Positions 44,186 through 56,190 of a stretch of 64,000 nucleotides of DNA are shown here, piece after piece. The stretch is from Euryodendron excelsum. Lineage: Eukaryota > Streptophyta > Magnoliopsida > Ericales > Pentaphylacaceae. A model generated the notes under the pieces. It worked only from the letters and a program-made list of their open reading frames with translations. It was not told the origin of the DNA and did not search any database. The stretch is taken from positions 37,833,501-37,897,500 of the forward strand of contig CM065388.1 in the NCBI GenBank assembly GCA_033060915.1, read 5' to 3'. The stretch's first letter is position 1, and every line of letters begins with the position of its first letter. The translations under genes were made by a program, and so were the position numbers.

Positions 44186-44758
44186 TGATGATGCAGCAAA
44201 CTCGTGATGGGTTAGCCCCAGGTCCAGGATGAACTGCCCTCTAATCGGCCGGTGATCTCTTGCACTGAACCCACCGGTGTGATGAGAGCCAAAGGCTCTC
44301 CGGTGTTCAAGTTAGATTCAACGGGAACAAAGTGTTGAAAACGAGAAGGTGCCTTAGGGTTTCTTTCAAGGTTATGTGTTTTGCGTACCTGAGAAGGAGT
44401 TGAACTTTTCCCCTTATATGCCCGCATAGGGGTGGTAGGTGGTCTCTCCACGTGGCGGCCTCCAGTTGGAGGATCAAAGTGGTGTCAGAACACTCGAGAG
44501 GGTCATTCCTACACTCCAAGGTAGCGTGTGTCAGAACGGTGTCAGAGGAGTGGGGGATTGTTGCAAGTACACGCCACACCCACGCCCTGATGCATGCTAG
44601 GGTAGCCAGTGTCAGAAATGGGCCCTACTGGCACGGTCGGGCGCCGACCCGATCGGTGAACAGTTGCATGCATCCATTCAGTCGAGAGACCTGGTCGGGC
44701 GATGACCAGGTGGACTGATAGTACGGCCCTTGGTCTGATCGGGAAACCATCATTACCA
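44186..44758 (-). repeat. 5' LTR of element B
   Basis: 573 bp, aligned with 34742-35302. Contains a minus-strand TATAAG at about 44412-44419 as likely core promoter. Confidence 0.9.
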
Positions 44759-44763
44759 GGAAC

Positions 44764-45078
44764 AATTGGGTATATGGAGTACAAAAAGTCTTAACAATCC
44801 TAAACTCCAGTTGAGGACCAATACAAGACTAAGAAAAAAATAATTGAAGATTAAAAAATGTGAAAAAGACTAATGGCGATAAAGAAGAAGAAATAAGAAG
44901 AGGAGGTCTACTCTGGAGCCATAGATATAACCAGTGATTGCAAACGGCAACAGGAGAGCAATCTTGGCAGGGGAGAAGAACATGACAGCGGTGGCAATGG
45001 AAATATATACATGCTTTGCATGAGGCGAAGTCAGTTTGACAGTATCTACCTTTCTGTTGTGGGTTGTGGGTCGACTAC

Positions 45079-45115
<37 letters not shown>

Positions 45116-45398
45116 AATAATAGAGAAAGATTACTTCTAGAATTAGGGAGGGATTTTAGGAATTGATTTGGAGAACGGATCTTAATTAATTAAAGAGAGA
45201 GATTTTAGGGAATGAATATTTTGTATATTTTACTTATAGTCTAAAAAGATTAAAAGGTACAATAATTTGAAAATTTTGAAATTTTGAGAGTAGGATTGTT
45301 ACGTGGCTTCTTAAGAATTTAGAATTTTTCAAAAAATAGCATTGAGCTTTGGGAAGTTTTAGAGCTTCTCATTACATTTGTATATATATATATATATA
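44764..45398 (-). other. Non-coding DNA; right part resembles a Helitron 5' end (X)
   Basis: No ORF of note. A GA microsatellite lies at 45081-45112. The last 150 bp (acgtggcttcttaagaattt ... attacatttgtatatata) parallels the 5' region of Helitron Y (acgtggcttttaaatttg ... actacatttttatatata), so another minus-strand Helitron probably ends about 45398. Its terminus has become a TA microsatellite. Confidence 0.45.
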
Positions 45399-47770
45399 TT
45401 TGCATTAACCCGTACTATGCACCGGATGCATATTCAAAATTATATAATTAGTTTGAATATCAATTTTGATAAAATCTGTCACACTAATAATTCTAAAACA
45501 ATAGAATGAAATGTGCAGTCAACTTGATATATTGTTATGTGATTTATTTACCATAGTTTAGTAGATATTGCAAAGAAGATATCTAAAACGGGGAGGGGGT
45601 CAATAATGTGAGGTGGTAGTGCATTTATGGAGGAACCCAAAAAAATAGATTAGGAGACCTAAAAGGAATATAGTTTCTTTTTGCATGGCCCACAAAGTGG
45701 AATAATCAAAAGAAATTGTTTTAATCTTTAATCAGAAATAAAACTTGTATAGTAAATTTCATAGAAACAAAAATATTAATTATCGATCAGGGAATAGATA
45801 TATCTAATAAGTACTCATTTTAAACAAAAATTAATCATTTATTGATTTTAATCACTAAACCTGGTAAAGACTCAAATTCATATTCAGTGGAAATTATTTT
45901 TAGCACTAACAGTATATCTAGAACATTGGAGAAATTTAAACATGATTAAAAAAAATAGGATTGTTCATCTACAGTTCCTTTGACATCATCTCCCACAAAT
46001 CTAACTAATAATTATGTCTCATAATGTAAATGTCTCATAAGTTAAAAGAAAAAAAAAACCATTATATAACTACATAAATTGAATTGAAAGTGAACTGAAT
46101 TGCCCAACCAATTTCGTTATTCAAAGGTTTAATCATACATTAACACTTTCGCCATCAAATCTTAATCTATGCCAATGACAAATCATAACCACCCAAGATT
46201 GATTTGATGAAGATGAAAGTAAACAAATTGCAACTTGACCAAAGAAATTGTGAAAAACAAAAGAAATGGAACAAAAAATGCAACATGAAAAGCAGAGTCA
46301 CTTACTTGATCTATATATTGGTGCACATGTACCAATTCAACCTTAGTTTACATAATAAGCAGTTTTATTCAATACATAAATTAAATTATGAAAATGAAGC
46401 AACTTAATCTGGTAGCTTGGACTTCTATCACCGTTGGCTCTAATTCCGGCTACTCTTCAGCAGATCCTGTTTCATGAGAAAAGAAGATGATAAACTTAAA
46501 AAGAACAAAGAAAAAGAAATACACATGTCGAATTGCATTAACCCGCAATTTTATTTTATTGCATCGCAATGTAATTTTATTAATTCTTTGAGAACTTGCA
46601 GATTTTACTGCAAACCCAAACCCATGCCAACATAAAGTAAAATAAAGAAATAAATGTGTACCTTCCTCATGGCCTCCATGGTGCCCATCGCACTCTTTAC
46701 TAACAAATTGTTCCTGCACCCATATGTACAAAATCACCCAGATGTCACTACACTCACTCTCGCACACACACACTCTCTCTCTCTCTCCATAAATATATTA
46801 TCAATATTCATATATGGACGGGTGTAATGCATAAATATACATGCGTGCATAGAAGCAATGAGTTATAGATTTAGATTGTATACAATGTAAAGCATGTATA
46901 CTCGGTCTAAGGGCAAAAAAATGATGATCAGTTATTCAAACCTGGGAAAGGCATTGCCATTGGAGCTTGAGTGGAAAAAGTGATTGAGTCCTGGTTGCCG
47001 ATTATGTTAAAAAATTTAATACTGACTCTTGATTGCTACGTACATGCATTTGAACTGATATTTCTCAATGAAGAGGATCAAAACATAATCGTAGTGGATT
47101 GTCTGGGAAAGATGATGCCGAACCAACCCAAGTCATAGTGAGTGCTATGTGCACTCTATTGAGAGATCTCTACCTGAGTTTTCTAATGGAGATGAGAGTT
47201 AGTTGTTATAAAGAGAGAAAGAGAGTGGGAAAGTAAAACGGTTAATAAGAGATAGGGCGAGAAAATTAAACGCTTATCCAGTTATGTTTTCAAACGGTAG
47301 AGAGAGGGAAATTAAATTAGTTAGGTTTCATATGTTTTAAACTTTTAGGACTCTTTAATTTTTAAGCTTTTTTAATAGTTTATTGGTCCTTATTCTAGAA
47401 AATTAGAAAAAGCTGATTGGGATAGAAAAAAAAAATGAAACGGTTAATAAGAGATCAAAGAGAGAAAGAGAGTGGAAAATTGAACCGATTAATAAAAAAG
47501 ATAGGGGAGAGATAATGAAGAGCTTATCCCATTATGTATTCAAATGGTAGAGAGAGAAATTAAATTAGTTAAGTTTCGTATGTCTTAACCTTTTAGGACT
47601 CTTTAATTTTTAAGTTTTTTATCAGTCATTATTCTAGAAAATTAGGAAAGCTGATTGGGATATTTGAGTTATCCACGTGGCTTTTAAATTTGTAAAAATT
47701 TTAAAAAATTAGGATTCAACATTTGGGAGTCTATTAGCCACCACTACATTTTTATATATAATAAGATAGA
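45399..47770 (-). mobile_element. Helitron Y, non-autonomous, carrying a possible gene fragment
   Basis: Minus strand 5' end TCTATCTTATTATATATAAA at 47770. The 3' end near 45399 has the hairpin-like GGTGCATAGTACGGGTTAATG, with the final CTAG decayed. The GA at 47769-47770 abuts the CTAG of Helitron Z. Interior AT-rich apart from the segment 46440-46990, which looks like captured exons. Two related stretches of about 120 bp (47200-47330 and 47455-47580) repeat within it. Confidence 0.65.
46440..46990 (-). pseudogene. Possible captured gene fragment in Helitron Y (three short exons)
   Basis: On the minus strand three segments with AG/GT borders keep one reading frame across both joins: 46990-46942 (49 bp, ends CCCAG then GT), 46713-46662 (52 bp, preceded by GTGCAG, followed by GTAC) and 46466-46440 (preceded by AAACAG, ending in TAG). 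The second segment reads NNLLVKSAMGTMEAMRK and the third DLLKSSRN then stop. I do not recognise the parent gene. Helitrons often pick up exon-intron pieces of host genes, which fits, but three short exons could line up by chance. The alternative is unrelated low-complexity sequence. Confidence 0.3.
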
Positions 47771-49093
47771 CTAGTAGTGAACCTGTACTATACACAGAGT
47801 GAAAATGATCTATATTAAACATAAAAGTTTTATGAAATAAATTATCAATTTATACACTAATAATACAGTTAAACAAAATTATAATATTTAATATAGTATT
47901 AAAGTAAAAAAATTAAAGTTTATTGCAATAAAAACTCTTAACTTGCAATAAGAAACTAAGTTTTATTGTAAACCTTCTAAAGTTTTTTTTTTTTTTTTTT
48001 TTTTTAACCTTACAATCTTGCTAAGGTATGTATATGTTACATATGTTAGATAATTTTATTTAATTAACATTTAATAATGCACATATAGCTACTTAAAACT
48101 GATAATTACCTAAAACAATATTTAAACATTTAAAGATAGGAAGATTTGATTTACTTAGATTACTTCAATTTCATTAAATATTTATTAATTTTAAATAGAA
48201 AGTAACTTTTTTATATTTTATGGTTAAATTAATACTATTATGAGATATAGAATATTATTATTTAAAAATCTAAAAAGTTCACCTGACAACCAATTGTTGT
48301 AATATATAGTATTGATAGATTTGTCCTTCTGAACAAAATTAAAGAGATTTGAATAGGAGATTTCACAATTTTGAATTAAATGATGGACTTTCTAAAATTA
48401 TAAGGGAAGAACCTAACAAAATTTAAAAATAAGAATACTAATATTTTGAATTTTATGTGAAACTTTAAAAAATAAGATGTATTTTATTAAAGTTTTATTG
48501 ATCATGAAAATATAAAATTGTCTATATTTTGTAGTTAAACCTACATTATTATAACATATTTAATATTAGTAATTTCAAATTTTAAAAAACCAAGAAAAGT
48601 ATATTGGGTCTTTTAACAATAAAGAACATTAAAGACTCAACAACATATTTTTATAGATAGATAACTATAAATGGACATTATTATGTTAATCTAGAAATTA
48701 TAATAATATGTCAAAACTTATTTAAAGAAATAAGTGTTATGTCAATATTACCAAATATCTAATAGTTTGAATTTTGAAAGAAATGTAAGATTTAAGAAGG
48801 TATGGTGAAAATGTATTTTTTAACTAATCAAATTGTAACAATGTTGTTCTAATATTACCAAAAATTTAATTTTTAGAAATTTTAAGGGAGTGACTTTAGA
48901 AAATATATAATAGGAATTAAAGATCCATCTATATACTTACTATATATAATTCTGTTACTGAGAGTTTTTTAGGCTAACCAATCAAATTGTAACATGTGGC
49001 CTTTTAATATTATAAAATTTGAAAATTTTGTAAAAATTGAATTGGGAGTTTAAAGCTCAAAGGCCTTCTAACCTATTGCTATAATATATAGTA
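47771..49093 (-). mobile_element. Helitron Z, non-autonomous, inserted at the 5' end of Y
   Basis: The minus strand 3' end is CTAG at 47771-47774, preceded by GGTTCACTA and a hairpin-like GTGTATAGTAC. The 5' end reads TACTATATATTATAGC at 49093. Its missing first four bases (TCTA; plus strand TAGA) are found after Helitron W at 51030-51033. Total about 1.33 kb. A T-run of 23 bp is at 47983-48005. No coding sequence. Confidence 0.75.
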
Positions 49094-51029
49094 TCTATAC
49101 TATATATTATAGTATAATGATAAGAGGTCTTTAATCTTCAAAATCCCAATCCAATTTTAACAAATTTTGAGCTTTTTTAATATTTTAATAACACTTGTTG
49201 CACTTTGATTGGTTTAGAAACTTAATTTTTGAAATTTGCACTTTGATTGGTTTAGAAATTGAATTTTTGAACTTATTCCTTTTATATGATTATATGATTT
49301 TGTATTTGGTAAAGCTTATCCATGCAGTCATAATTTTCTAAATTTTATATAATTATATGGAGATATCTATATTTGGTAAGCCCTATCAATGCTTTATATG
49401 ATTATATGAATTTAGATTTCTTATTTTTGAATTTATTCCTTTTATATGATTATATGAATTTTGAATTTATATTTGGTAAAATTTATCAACGCAGCCATAC
49501 TTTTCTAAAATTGTATATAATTGTATGGATTTATATTTGGTAAACCCTATCAATGCAATCATAATTTTCTAAAATGTATTTCATAAATCAAACTACAAAA
49601 TCTAAAAGGTAAAAACACAACTATTACAAAATTAGGGTTCCAAAACACTTATCTCTTTTGCTTGCTGGATTCTTTGTAGGTAAGTCTTTCATCGCTCTTT
49701 CTCTTTCTCTTTCTTTGGTTTTGTGTTTATCTATCTGTTTTAACTGCCTACTTTGCAAGTAAAGAGTACCACCACACGTTTCTATATGTAAATCTTTCAT
49801 TACTCTTTCTCTTTTTCTCTTGCTCTTTGTACTTGACTTTGTTTTTGTTGCATATGAAGCATACCACTACACATTTCTCTTTTGTCTTTTTTCTATCTCT
49901 TCACTGACATCTTTACATATTAATGTTTCTATCTTTTTGTATCTACAGTATTTTCTTTCTCTTAATTGACATCTTTCTTTATCTCTTAAAGATATAAGCA
50001 TCAAAGATTGCTTAAGCGATATGTCAAGACATATTTATAAAAGATTTCTTTAAATTTAGCTCTAACTTACGAAAGCAAGAACTTTCAAAATTCAAATAAA
50101 AAATATATGGGTGTCTTTTGCCCATCTCAAAAAAAGAAAAAAAGAAAGAACAAGTTTAGTTCAAAATTAAAGCCACCTGCCATCTTTGGTTGTCACATTA
50201 AAAGTTGAGTTTTTCCTTCAAGTAAAGCTTTTCTTTCTATTCCATTTATCTAAAAAATTACTTCGGTAAGAAAAGTACTTCCAAAATTCCAAATCACTAG
50301 GCTATTTAAAAAGACAAATCAAATAATAAATAAAATATTTGCTATTTAAAAAATTCTAGGCATTATCAAATTTTCGGTATACTTTTTTTAAAAATAAACA
50401 AGTACAATTTTAATATACTACAAATTTAAAAATTTACAAGTTCTATGCATATATAGCAAAAAATTTGTACTAGATAAAATATTCACTGTACTATTTGAAA
50501 AAATACCACTCATTTTTAAGTTTGTAGTACTAGCACAGTTTAAATTCACTGTGTCATTAATTTTTTAGTACATACTTAAAAAAATAAAAAAGAATAATGT
50601 TAGTTAATTACACATTTATTTTGAAATATACAAAGCCCGTACATAACATTTTTTTGGGTATAAATTTACTATGTGTTATAAAGTTTTTAGTATATATTTA
50701 AAAAAATAAAAGAATAATATTAATTAATTACACATTTATTTTAAAATATACAAAGCCCGTGTATAGCATCTTTTTCGGACTTTTGTTTGACATCTTTCTT
50801 TATCTCTTATATATTTTTCCAATAATTTTTATTGAATCTTAGCCCAAAATAATATTAGTAGTGGCAATTTTATAGTTAAATAGCATATTTTTCTGACTTT
50901 TGTTTAATTGTGTAGGTCATTTTTTGTATTGTTTTGTTTGTTTGTTTAAGTTATCAACAGATATAAAATATCACAAATTAATTTTAAATTTTTATTATTT
51001 AGTCGTGTATAGCATAGGTTTACTGATAG
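49094..51029 (+). mobile_element. Helitron W, non-autonomous, inserted 4 bp inside Helitron Z
   Basis: Starts TCTATACTATATATTATAG after an A. Ends GGTTTACTGATAG after the hairpin-like TCGTGTATAGCA; the next base is T and TAGA follows, which completes Z. 1936 bp. Internally two direct repeats: about 110 bp (49677-49785 and 49786-49890, motif GTAAGTCTTTCAT) and about 119 bp (50570-50690 and 50690-50775). The latter contains CCCGTACATAAC and CCCGTGTATAGC, which look like the 3' hairpin. No Rep/helicase. Confidence 0.78.
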
Positions 51030-51033
51030 TAGA

Positions 51034-52540
51034 TAGATTATAGCAATAGGCTAGGAGATCTTTAAAGTTAAAAGTTTCAGTCGTTTTTTTTTTCAAATTT
51101 TGATTTTTTAAAAATATAAAATACATGTGTCATATTATTATTAGTTACTATTAATTTATTTATTCTAAGCTTCATAAATGCTATTCATTGACAGTTATGG
51201 TAACATTTTCAAATTTCTTTAATTATAATGCTCCTAAAGAAATTTTTCTTAATATAAATAAGACTTTAAATTCTAAAATAGAAAAAAATATGTATCGTTA
51301 AATTATTAGCACTTTGTCAGATAGAATATACATGTATCAAAATATCATTGGTTCTTTATAATTTTTTTTATTTCTTATTAATTCTATAATTCTATCTATT
51401 GATAGTTATGGCAACATTTTAAAATTTTTTTAATTATAATGCCCCTAAAGAAACCTTTTCTTGATCATAAATTATATTTCAAAAAATTTTAAATATAAAG
51501 AATATGTGTCATTAAATTATTAATACTTTGTCATATATAAGATATATGTATCAAAGTATCATTGGTTCTTTCTAAATTTTTCTTATTTTTTTTCTAAATT
51601 TTGTAAATTCAGTCCATCTATCTATTTATATCTATTGATATTATATCAATATGTTGTCATTCAACTCTCAATTCAATTTTGACAGATTTTTATTCTTTGT
51701 AATATTAAAATAATTTTAAGTTAACTTTAAAACTCTCGCTAATTGAATGATAAATATAGTATAGATGGATCTATAGTTAATAAACTCTATCAATTAATAT
51801 CATAGTTTCCTAAAATCTATATCAAAATTCAAACTATTATATGTTTTCTAAACTCACTCCCTTAAAATTTTTAGAAAATATACACCCATTATTATGCAAT
51901 TAGAGTATGTTATAGTAGTTAGTTTTTTGGTCTTTGAGTTCAAAAGCTTAACTCATCTTTTTAGAGTAATAAATTTAGAAAAAAATTAAAATAGGTATGT
52001 TAGCTAATCATTGGGTTTTTTTATATAAATTTTTGTTACAGTTTTTATGTAGACCCTAATTAAATGTAGTATGTGTAGTACCTAAATTACTCATTTTCAT
52101 AATGTTTAATATCCTAGGTCAAACATTTAATTAAAACCCTATTCATTTATGATTGGGTCTAAAGGAATAAATCTATTAATAGTTTTTTAAAAAAAATCTT
52201 AATTCAACCAATTCAAATATTTCTATTAATATCCATATGTAAAAATTAAGTTGATCACTTCAATTTTTGTCTATTAATAATGATTTTTTTTGTAGTACAT
52301 TAATTTAAAGTGACAAGTATTTTTTATTTTGGACTAGAAAAGCTTATTCTTTAAGTTTGTGACCTAATATTATGCTCTTAATCATATACCAATATATTCA
52401 TTATGTTTATAAATTATATACAATATTTTAAATATAAAACTACTTTATGTAAAAAAATTCATTCTTAAATTATTTTTACCTTCTTTTTTTTTTCCTTATT
52501 CCCGTACATAACCCACCATGCATAGCATATTCCCATACCT
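51034..52540 (+). mobile_element. Helitron-like element V, degenerate
   Basis: Begins with TTATAGCAATAGGCTAGGAG, as in other 5' ends here but without the first bases. Ends near CCCGTACATAACCC and CATGCATAGCATATTCCC (52500-52535), a 3'-hairpin-like region. Within it, segments near 51170-51300 and 51385-51500 are related (GTTATGGTAACATTTTCAAA, GTTATGGCAACATTTTAAAA). No ORF. Limits approximate. Confidence 0.45.
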
Positions 52541-52609
52541 TTTTAGAGATTTATATAATCTAAAGTGTCTAGTTAATTCTAAGTTTATTATGTTAAAAGC
52601 TTACGACCC

Positions 52610-52815
52610 GCCGTTAGTATTTTTATTTGCAAAGAGAACATGTGCCGCAAATGATAATTAGAAAATTAGAGAGAGAGAGAGACTAAAAACAACCAAACTA
52701 AAATGAAAATAAATAAATAAATAACAAACAATTTTAGAAAATAGAAATGATACAGTTGTCTGTGATTTTGGAGTGGCATCATGGTGGGATTCATCCTTGA
52801 GACACACACACACAT

Positions 52816-52855
<40 letters not shown>

Positions 52856-54900
52856 TTTTTGAATAGCAAAATGCATTCAAGAGTGTGAAAAATACAGATG
52901 GAAGGGGCAACCCAAGGCTACTCCAATAAAAGAGCTTGGCAAAATAGGGAGGCACCAGCCTACATATCAAAAAAATATAACACATCATTGGTAAGAAGCC
53001 AACGAACCAAACTAACTAACCAACATTCAAGCACATAACTTATCAATCGAATACAAAAAAAATCAAAAATGCTACCTCGATTTTGCATTGATCCATAATG
53101 TTGTGGAAACCTTGATGTTCTGCACCACTTCATCACAATTCGGCTGAGATTGTTTGAATATGCAATCATTCCTTGACAACCGTATCATCCCAATTATAGC
53201 TTCAAACAGGGAAATCCAAATATAGTTCTTCAACTTTTTATACCTGATTTCTAACCACCACTCCAGATGGGACAAGAAGTTTTATGGACAAACTCATAAT
53301 AGCCCCCACCACTTCGGAATAGTTGCCCAAACCTTCCAAGAGAAATAACATCCAAGCAAAAGATGGTCCACGGATTCAGGAGTTCACCTGCATAGAGACC
53401 ATATTACCTCTACAACTGGACCCAAGCATAGTCTCCTCTTTAGCATTACCTTTGATTTAATTTTTCCTTGAACACTTAACTAGCAGAAGAATAATACTTT
53501 AGATGGGGCCTTTATCCTCCATATAAAACTGAAAATGAATGGGGGGAGAGCTCTGCCATCTTCAAAAGCTTTGTAGGAGGAATTGCATGCGAATGAGCCA
53601 TCCTTATCTACTTTCTATGATAAGGAATCATTATAAATAGGATTAGGAGCTGCAGATTGAAGAGACTTCAATAATTCCTCCAAGCTCTCAGATTCCTAAT
53701 GGAATAGAGACCTTACGAAGGATAGGCTCCACAAAGCTTTATCACTGTTAAAGCAATTTCCTACAAAAGCCTCTTTTTGAGTTGATAGAAAAAACAACCT
53801 AAGATAGGAATTCTGCAAAGCAAAGACACCTAACCACACATCATGCCAAAATCTGATAAAAGCTTCATAACCCAACCTGAGGTGACGATTGAAAGAGATT
53901 ATAAAGCTGAGGGCATCTTTGTAATTTTCAGTTGATAAAATATCAACCCAGAACCTAGAGTATTTGGAATGACTTAATGAAGAGGGAGACTAGACATCTG
54001 CATTAATGTAGTATTTTGCACAAACAAATTTTCTCCAGAGGGCTTGTTTTTCTATACCAAATCTCCACCACCATTTTGCTAAAAGGGAGAAATTCCTTAC
54101 TTTTGGTGAGGGAATACCCAGCCCACCATATTTTCAATTGGTAGTTACTTTGCCCCAATGAACAATTCTCATCTTCTTCCTTGAGTCCTTGTCACCCCAA
54201 ACAAATTGTCTCTGCAGTTTTTCCAGCTCCAAGTATACTTGATCTGGCATTCTATATAGAGACAAATAATAAAGAGGAATTTTACTAGAGTTACTTTAAT
54301 CAATGCGATTCTGCCTCCCATAGAGTGCTACTTCCTATTCCAAATTGAGAGTCTTTTTCTAAACATGTCAATCACCCCCTCCCAAGTTTTTACCAATCTT
54401 GGAGTAGCACCCAACTCAAGGCCTAAGTATTTCATAGGAAATGGAGCACTTTTGCACATAAGAATGTCAGCCACCTCTTTCAAAAAAGCATAACTAACCC
54501 CTATTCGACTCACCATACACCTGCTGAAGTTGATCTTTAAACCAGACAATATTTGAAAACATCTCAAAATTTTCTTCCATGCTAACAACTCCCTTATCTC
54601 AGCTTTGCAAAACAAAATAGTGTCATCAACAAATTATAGATGAGTCACTGATAAAAATGACAAGTTTGATTCCAGATCAGCTTCATTTATATCCCCCTTG
54701 TCCTTTGCTCTTTGTATCAGAATGCCTAAGCCCTCTGCTGCTATGATAAATAGAAATGATGAGATGGGATTACTTTCCCTGAACCCTTTCTCGGCTTTAA
54801 ACTCCTTAGAGTCTAAACCATTTATAAGAACTGAAATCTAGTTTGAAGATAAACACTCCATAATCCACTTGCGTCATCTGCCACCAAACCCCATACATTG
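52610..54900 (-). repeat. Left arm of a large inverted repeat (LINE plus flank)
   Basis: The reverse complement matches 56187-58478 over about 2.3 kb. The match includes LINE coding sequence and also about 200 bp beyond the LINE tail (CCCACCATGATG, then TTTTAGTTTGGTTGTTTTTA, then GGCACATGTTCTCTTTGCA). By eye about 15 mismatches in 205 bp. Confidence 0.85.
52802..52860. repeat. Microsatellite (AC)n(TA)n at the LINE tail
   Basis: Lies at the 3' tail of the minus-strand LINE. In the other arm the same spot is A-rich (58247-58262), so the repeat probably grew out of the poly(A) tail. Confidence 0.8.
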
Positions 54901-56190
54901 CATCATTTCCACTAAATATTCCCAATTCACAAAATCAAAGGCCTTTTTAAAATCTAATTTCTAAACAATTCCAACCTTTACCTATCTTTTCCAATGATCA
55001 ATGACCTCATTTGCAATGAGAATCCCATCTAGAATTTGCCTACTCTTAATGAAGGTTGTTTGATATTCACTTATTATTTCTTGAATCACTAACTTCAACC
55101 TACAAGGTAGAGTTTTAGCTAGGATCATATAGGCAGAAGAGATCATATTGATTGGCCTATAATCAGCCAAGTTTTCAGGTTTTCAGATTTGGAAATCAGA
55201 GTCAGAAATGATGAGTTTATACTCGATACAAGCCTCCTATTGGAATGAAATTCTAACATGTACTTCATGATATATTCCTTCAGTAATGTCTAGAACTTTT
55301 TGATGAAGTTAAAGTTGAATCCATCTGGCCTAGGAGCTTTAGAGCCATTATATCCTTTGATAGCATGTTCGACCTCCAACTCTAAGAATTCTGATTCTAG
55401 CCCTTTACAACTTCCCATCTTTAGCTTCATAGGAAAATGGCCTTCCAAAAGAGGCCTTTCATATAGATTTTCAAAGAATAGTTCAGAGCATTGCTGCTTC
55501 ACCTTTTACTTGGATTGGCTCACTTATAATTCTCCCTTTCACATACAGCTGCCTTATGTAATTCTTTCTGAACCTTTTCTTCATAAAGTTATAAAAAAAA
55601 GGAAGTGTTTTTATCCCCTTTTTTCAGCCAGAGGACCCTTGACTTTTGTCTAATTTTTGCTTCTTCCAACCTACATGCCTTTTATAACTCTACTTTGAGA
55701 ATATTCCTTCTAGCAGCTTCATCTTCACTTAGTGCTTGCGTTTAACTTTTGATGTCAAGGATATGAATCTCCTTTATTACATGCTTTACCTTGTCTTTTG
55801 TATCCCCTCTCTTCTTTTTCTCCATGCACATATACCTTCTTTTTTTAAAAAAAAAAGCATGTAATTTCTTTAAGAGTACATACCCACCCCAACCCTTCAC
55901 CTTTTGACTCTCCCATGTGACTTTTATCAGCTCCTTGAAGTCTCTTTTACTCGACTATACATCAAATAGTTTAAAAGGTTTTGGACTCCATTCTTTTACC
56001 TCATCAGATAGTAATACAGGGCAATGGTCTGAGAGTTTCTTTTGTAACCCCCACTGTAAGAAATTCCATTTGCATGACCACTCATTGCCAAGTAAGAACC
56101 TGTTTAATCTGCTCCATTTCTCTTGCCTTTGCATATTAGTCCAAGTGTAACTCCTCTTATTCATAGGAAAATCGATCATATAAATAGGCA
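52861..56190 (-). pseudogene. LINE (L1-type) ORF2 remnant, minus strand, 5' truncated
   Basis: Minus-strand order: C-terminal part of the APE-type endonuclease (56190-55955: YMIDFPMNKRSYTWTN, then SRLNRFLLGNEW and SDHCPVLL); linker (55502-55290, EHAIKGYNGSKAPRPDGFN); RT (55170-54982, DYRPINMISSAYMILAKTLP, then TTFIKSRQILDGILIANEVI; 54615-54328, KINFSRCMVSRIGVSYAFLK and KYLGLELG); then a decayed zf-RVT region (53900-53250). The catalytic FADD region near 54620 has stops. ORF2 would copy LINE RNA at a nicked target site. Many stops and frameshifts. The 5' half of ORF2 and any ORF1 are missing. Confidence 0.85.
54901..56186 (-). other. Spacer of the inverted repeat (minus LINE only)
   Basis: Present once. 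Contains the minus-strand endonuclease C-terminus and the N-terminal RT region. The plus-strand copy begins inside RT at the right border, so the spacer would be the loop if the arms paired. Confidence 0.75.

Larger units (their letters stand above)
34742..44758 (-). mobile_element. Ty3/gypsy LTR retrotransposon B (Tat-like), full length, 10,017 bp
   Basis: Minus orientation. The parts are: 5' LTR 44186-44758; PBS 44166-44183; gag-protease; RT, two RNase H domains and integrase (43717-38760); 57 bp repeats; a plus-strand antisense ORF (35746-38151); PPT; 3' LTR 34742-35302. Flanks GGAAT (34737-34741) and GGAAC (44759-44763) form a target duplication with one mismatch. The two LTRs differ at roughly one site in ten over the first 140 bp compared by eye, so the insertion is old. 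About ten stops and at least one frameshift make it inactive, but its architecture is complete. Confidence 0.92.

Noticed and set aside
46204..46407. Plus-strand frame of 67 codons in Helitron Y
   Set aside because: AT-rich, K/N-rich, no motif or splice context; chance frame.
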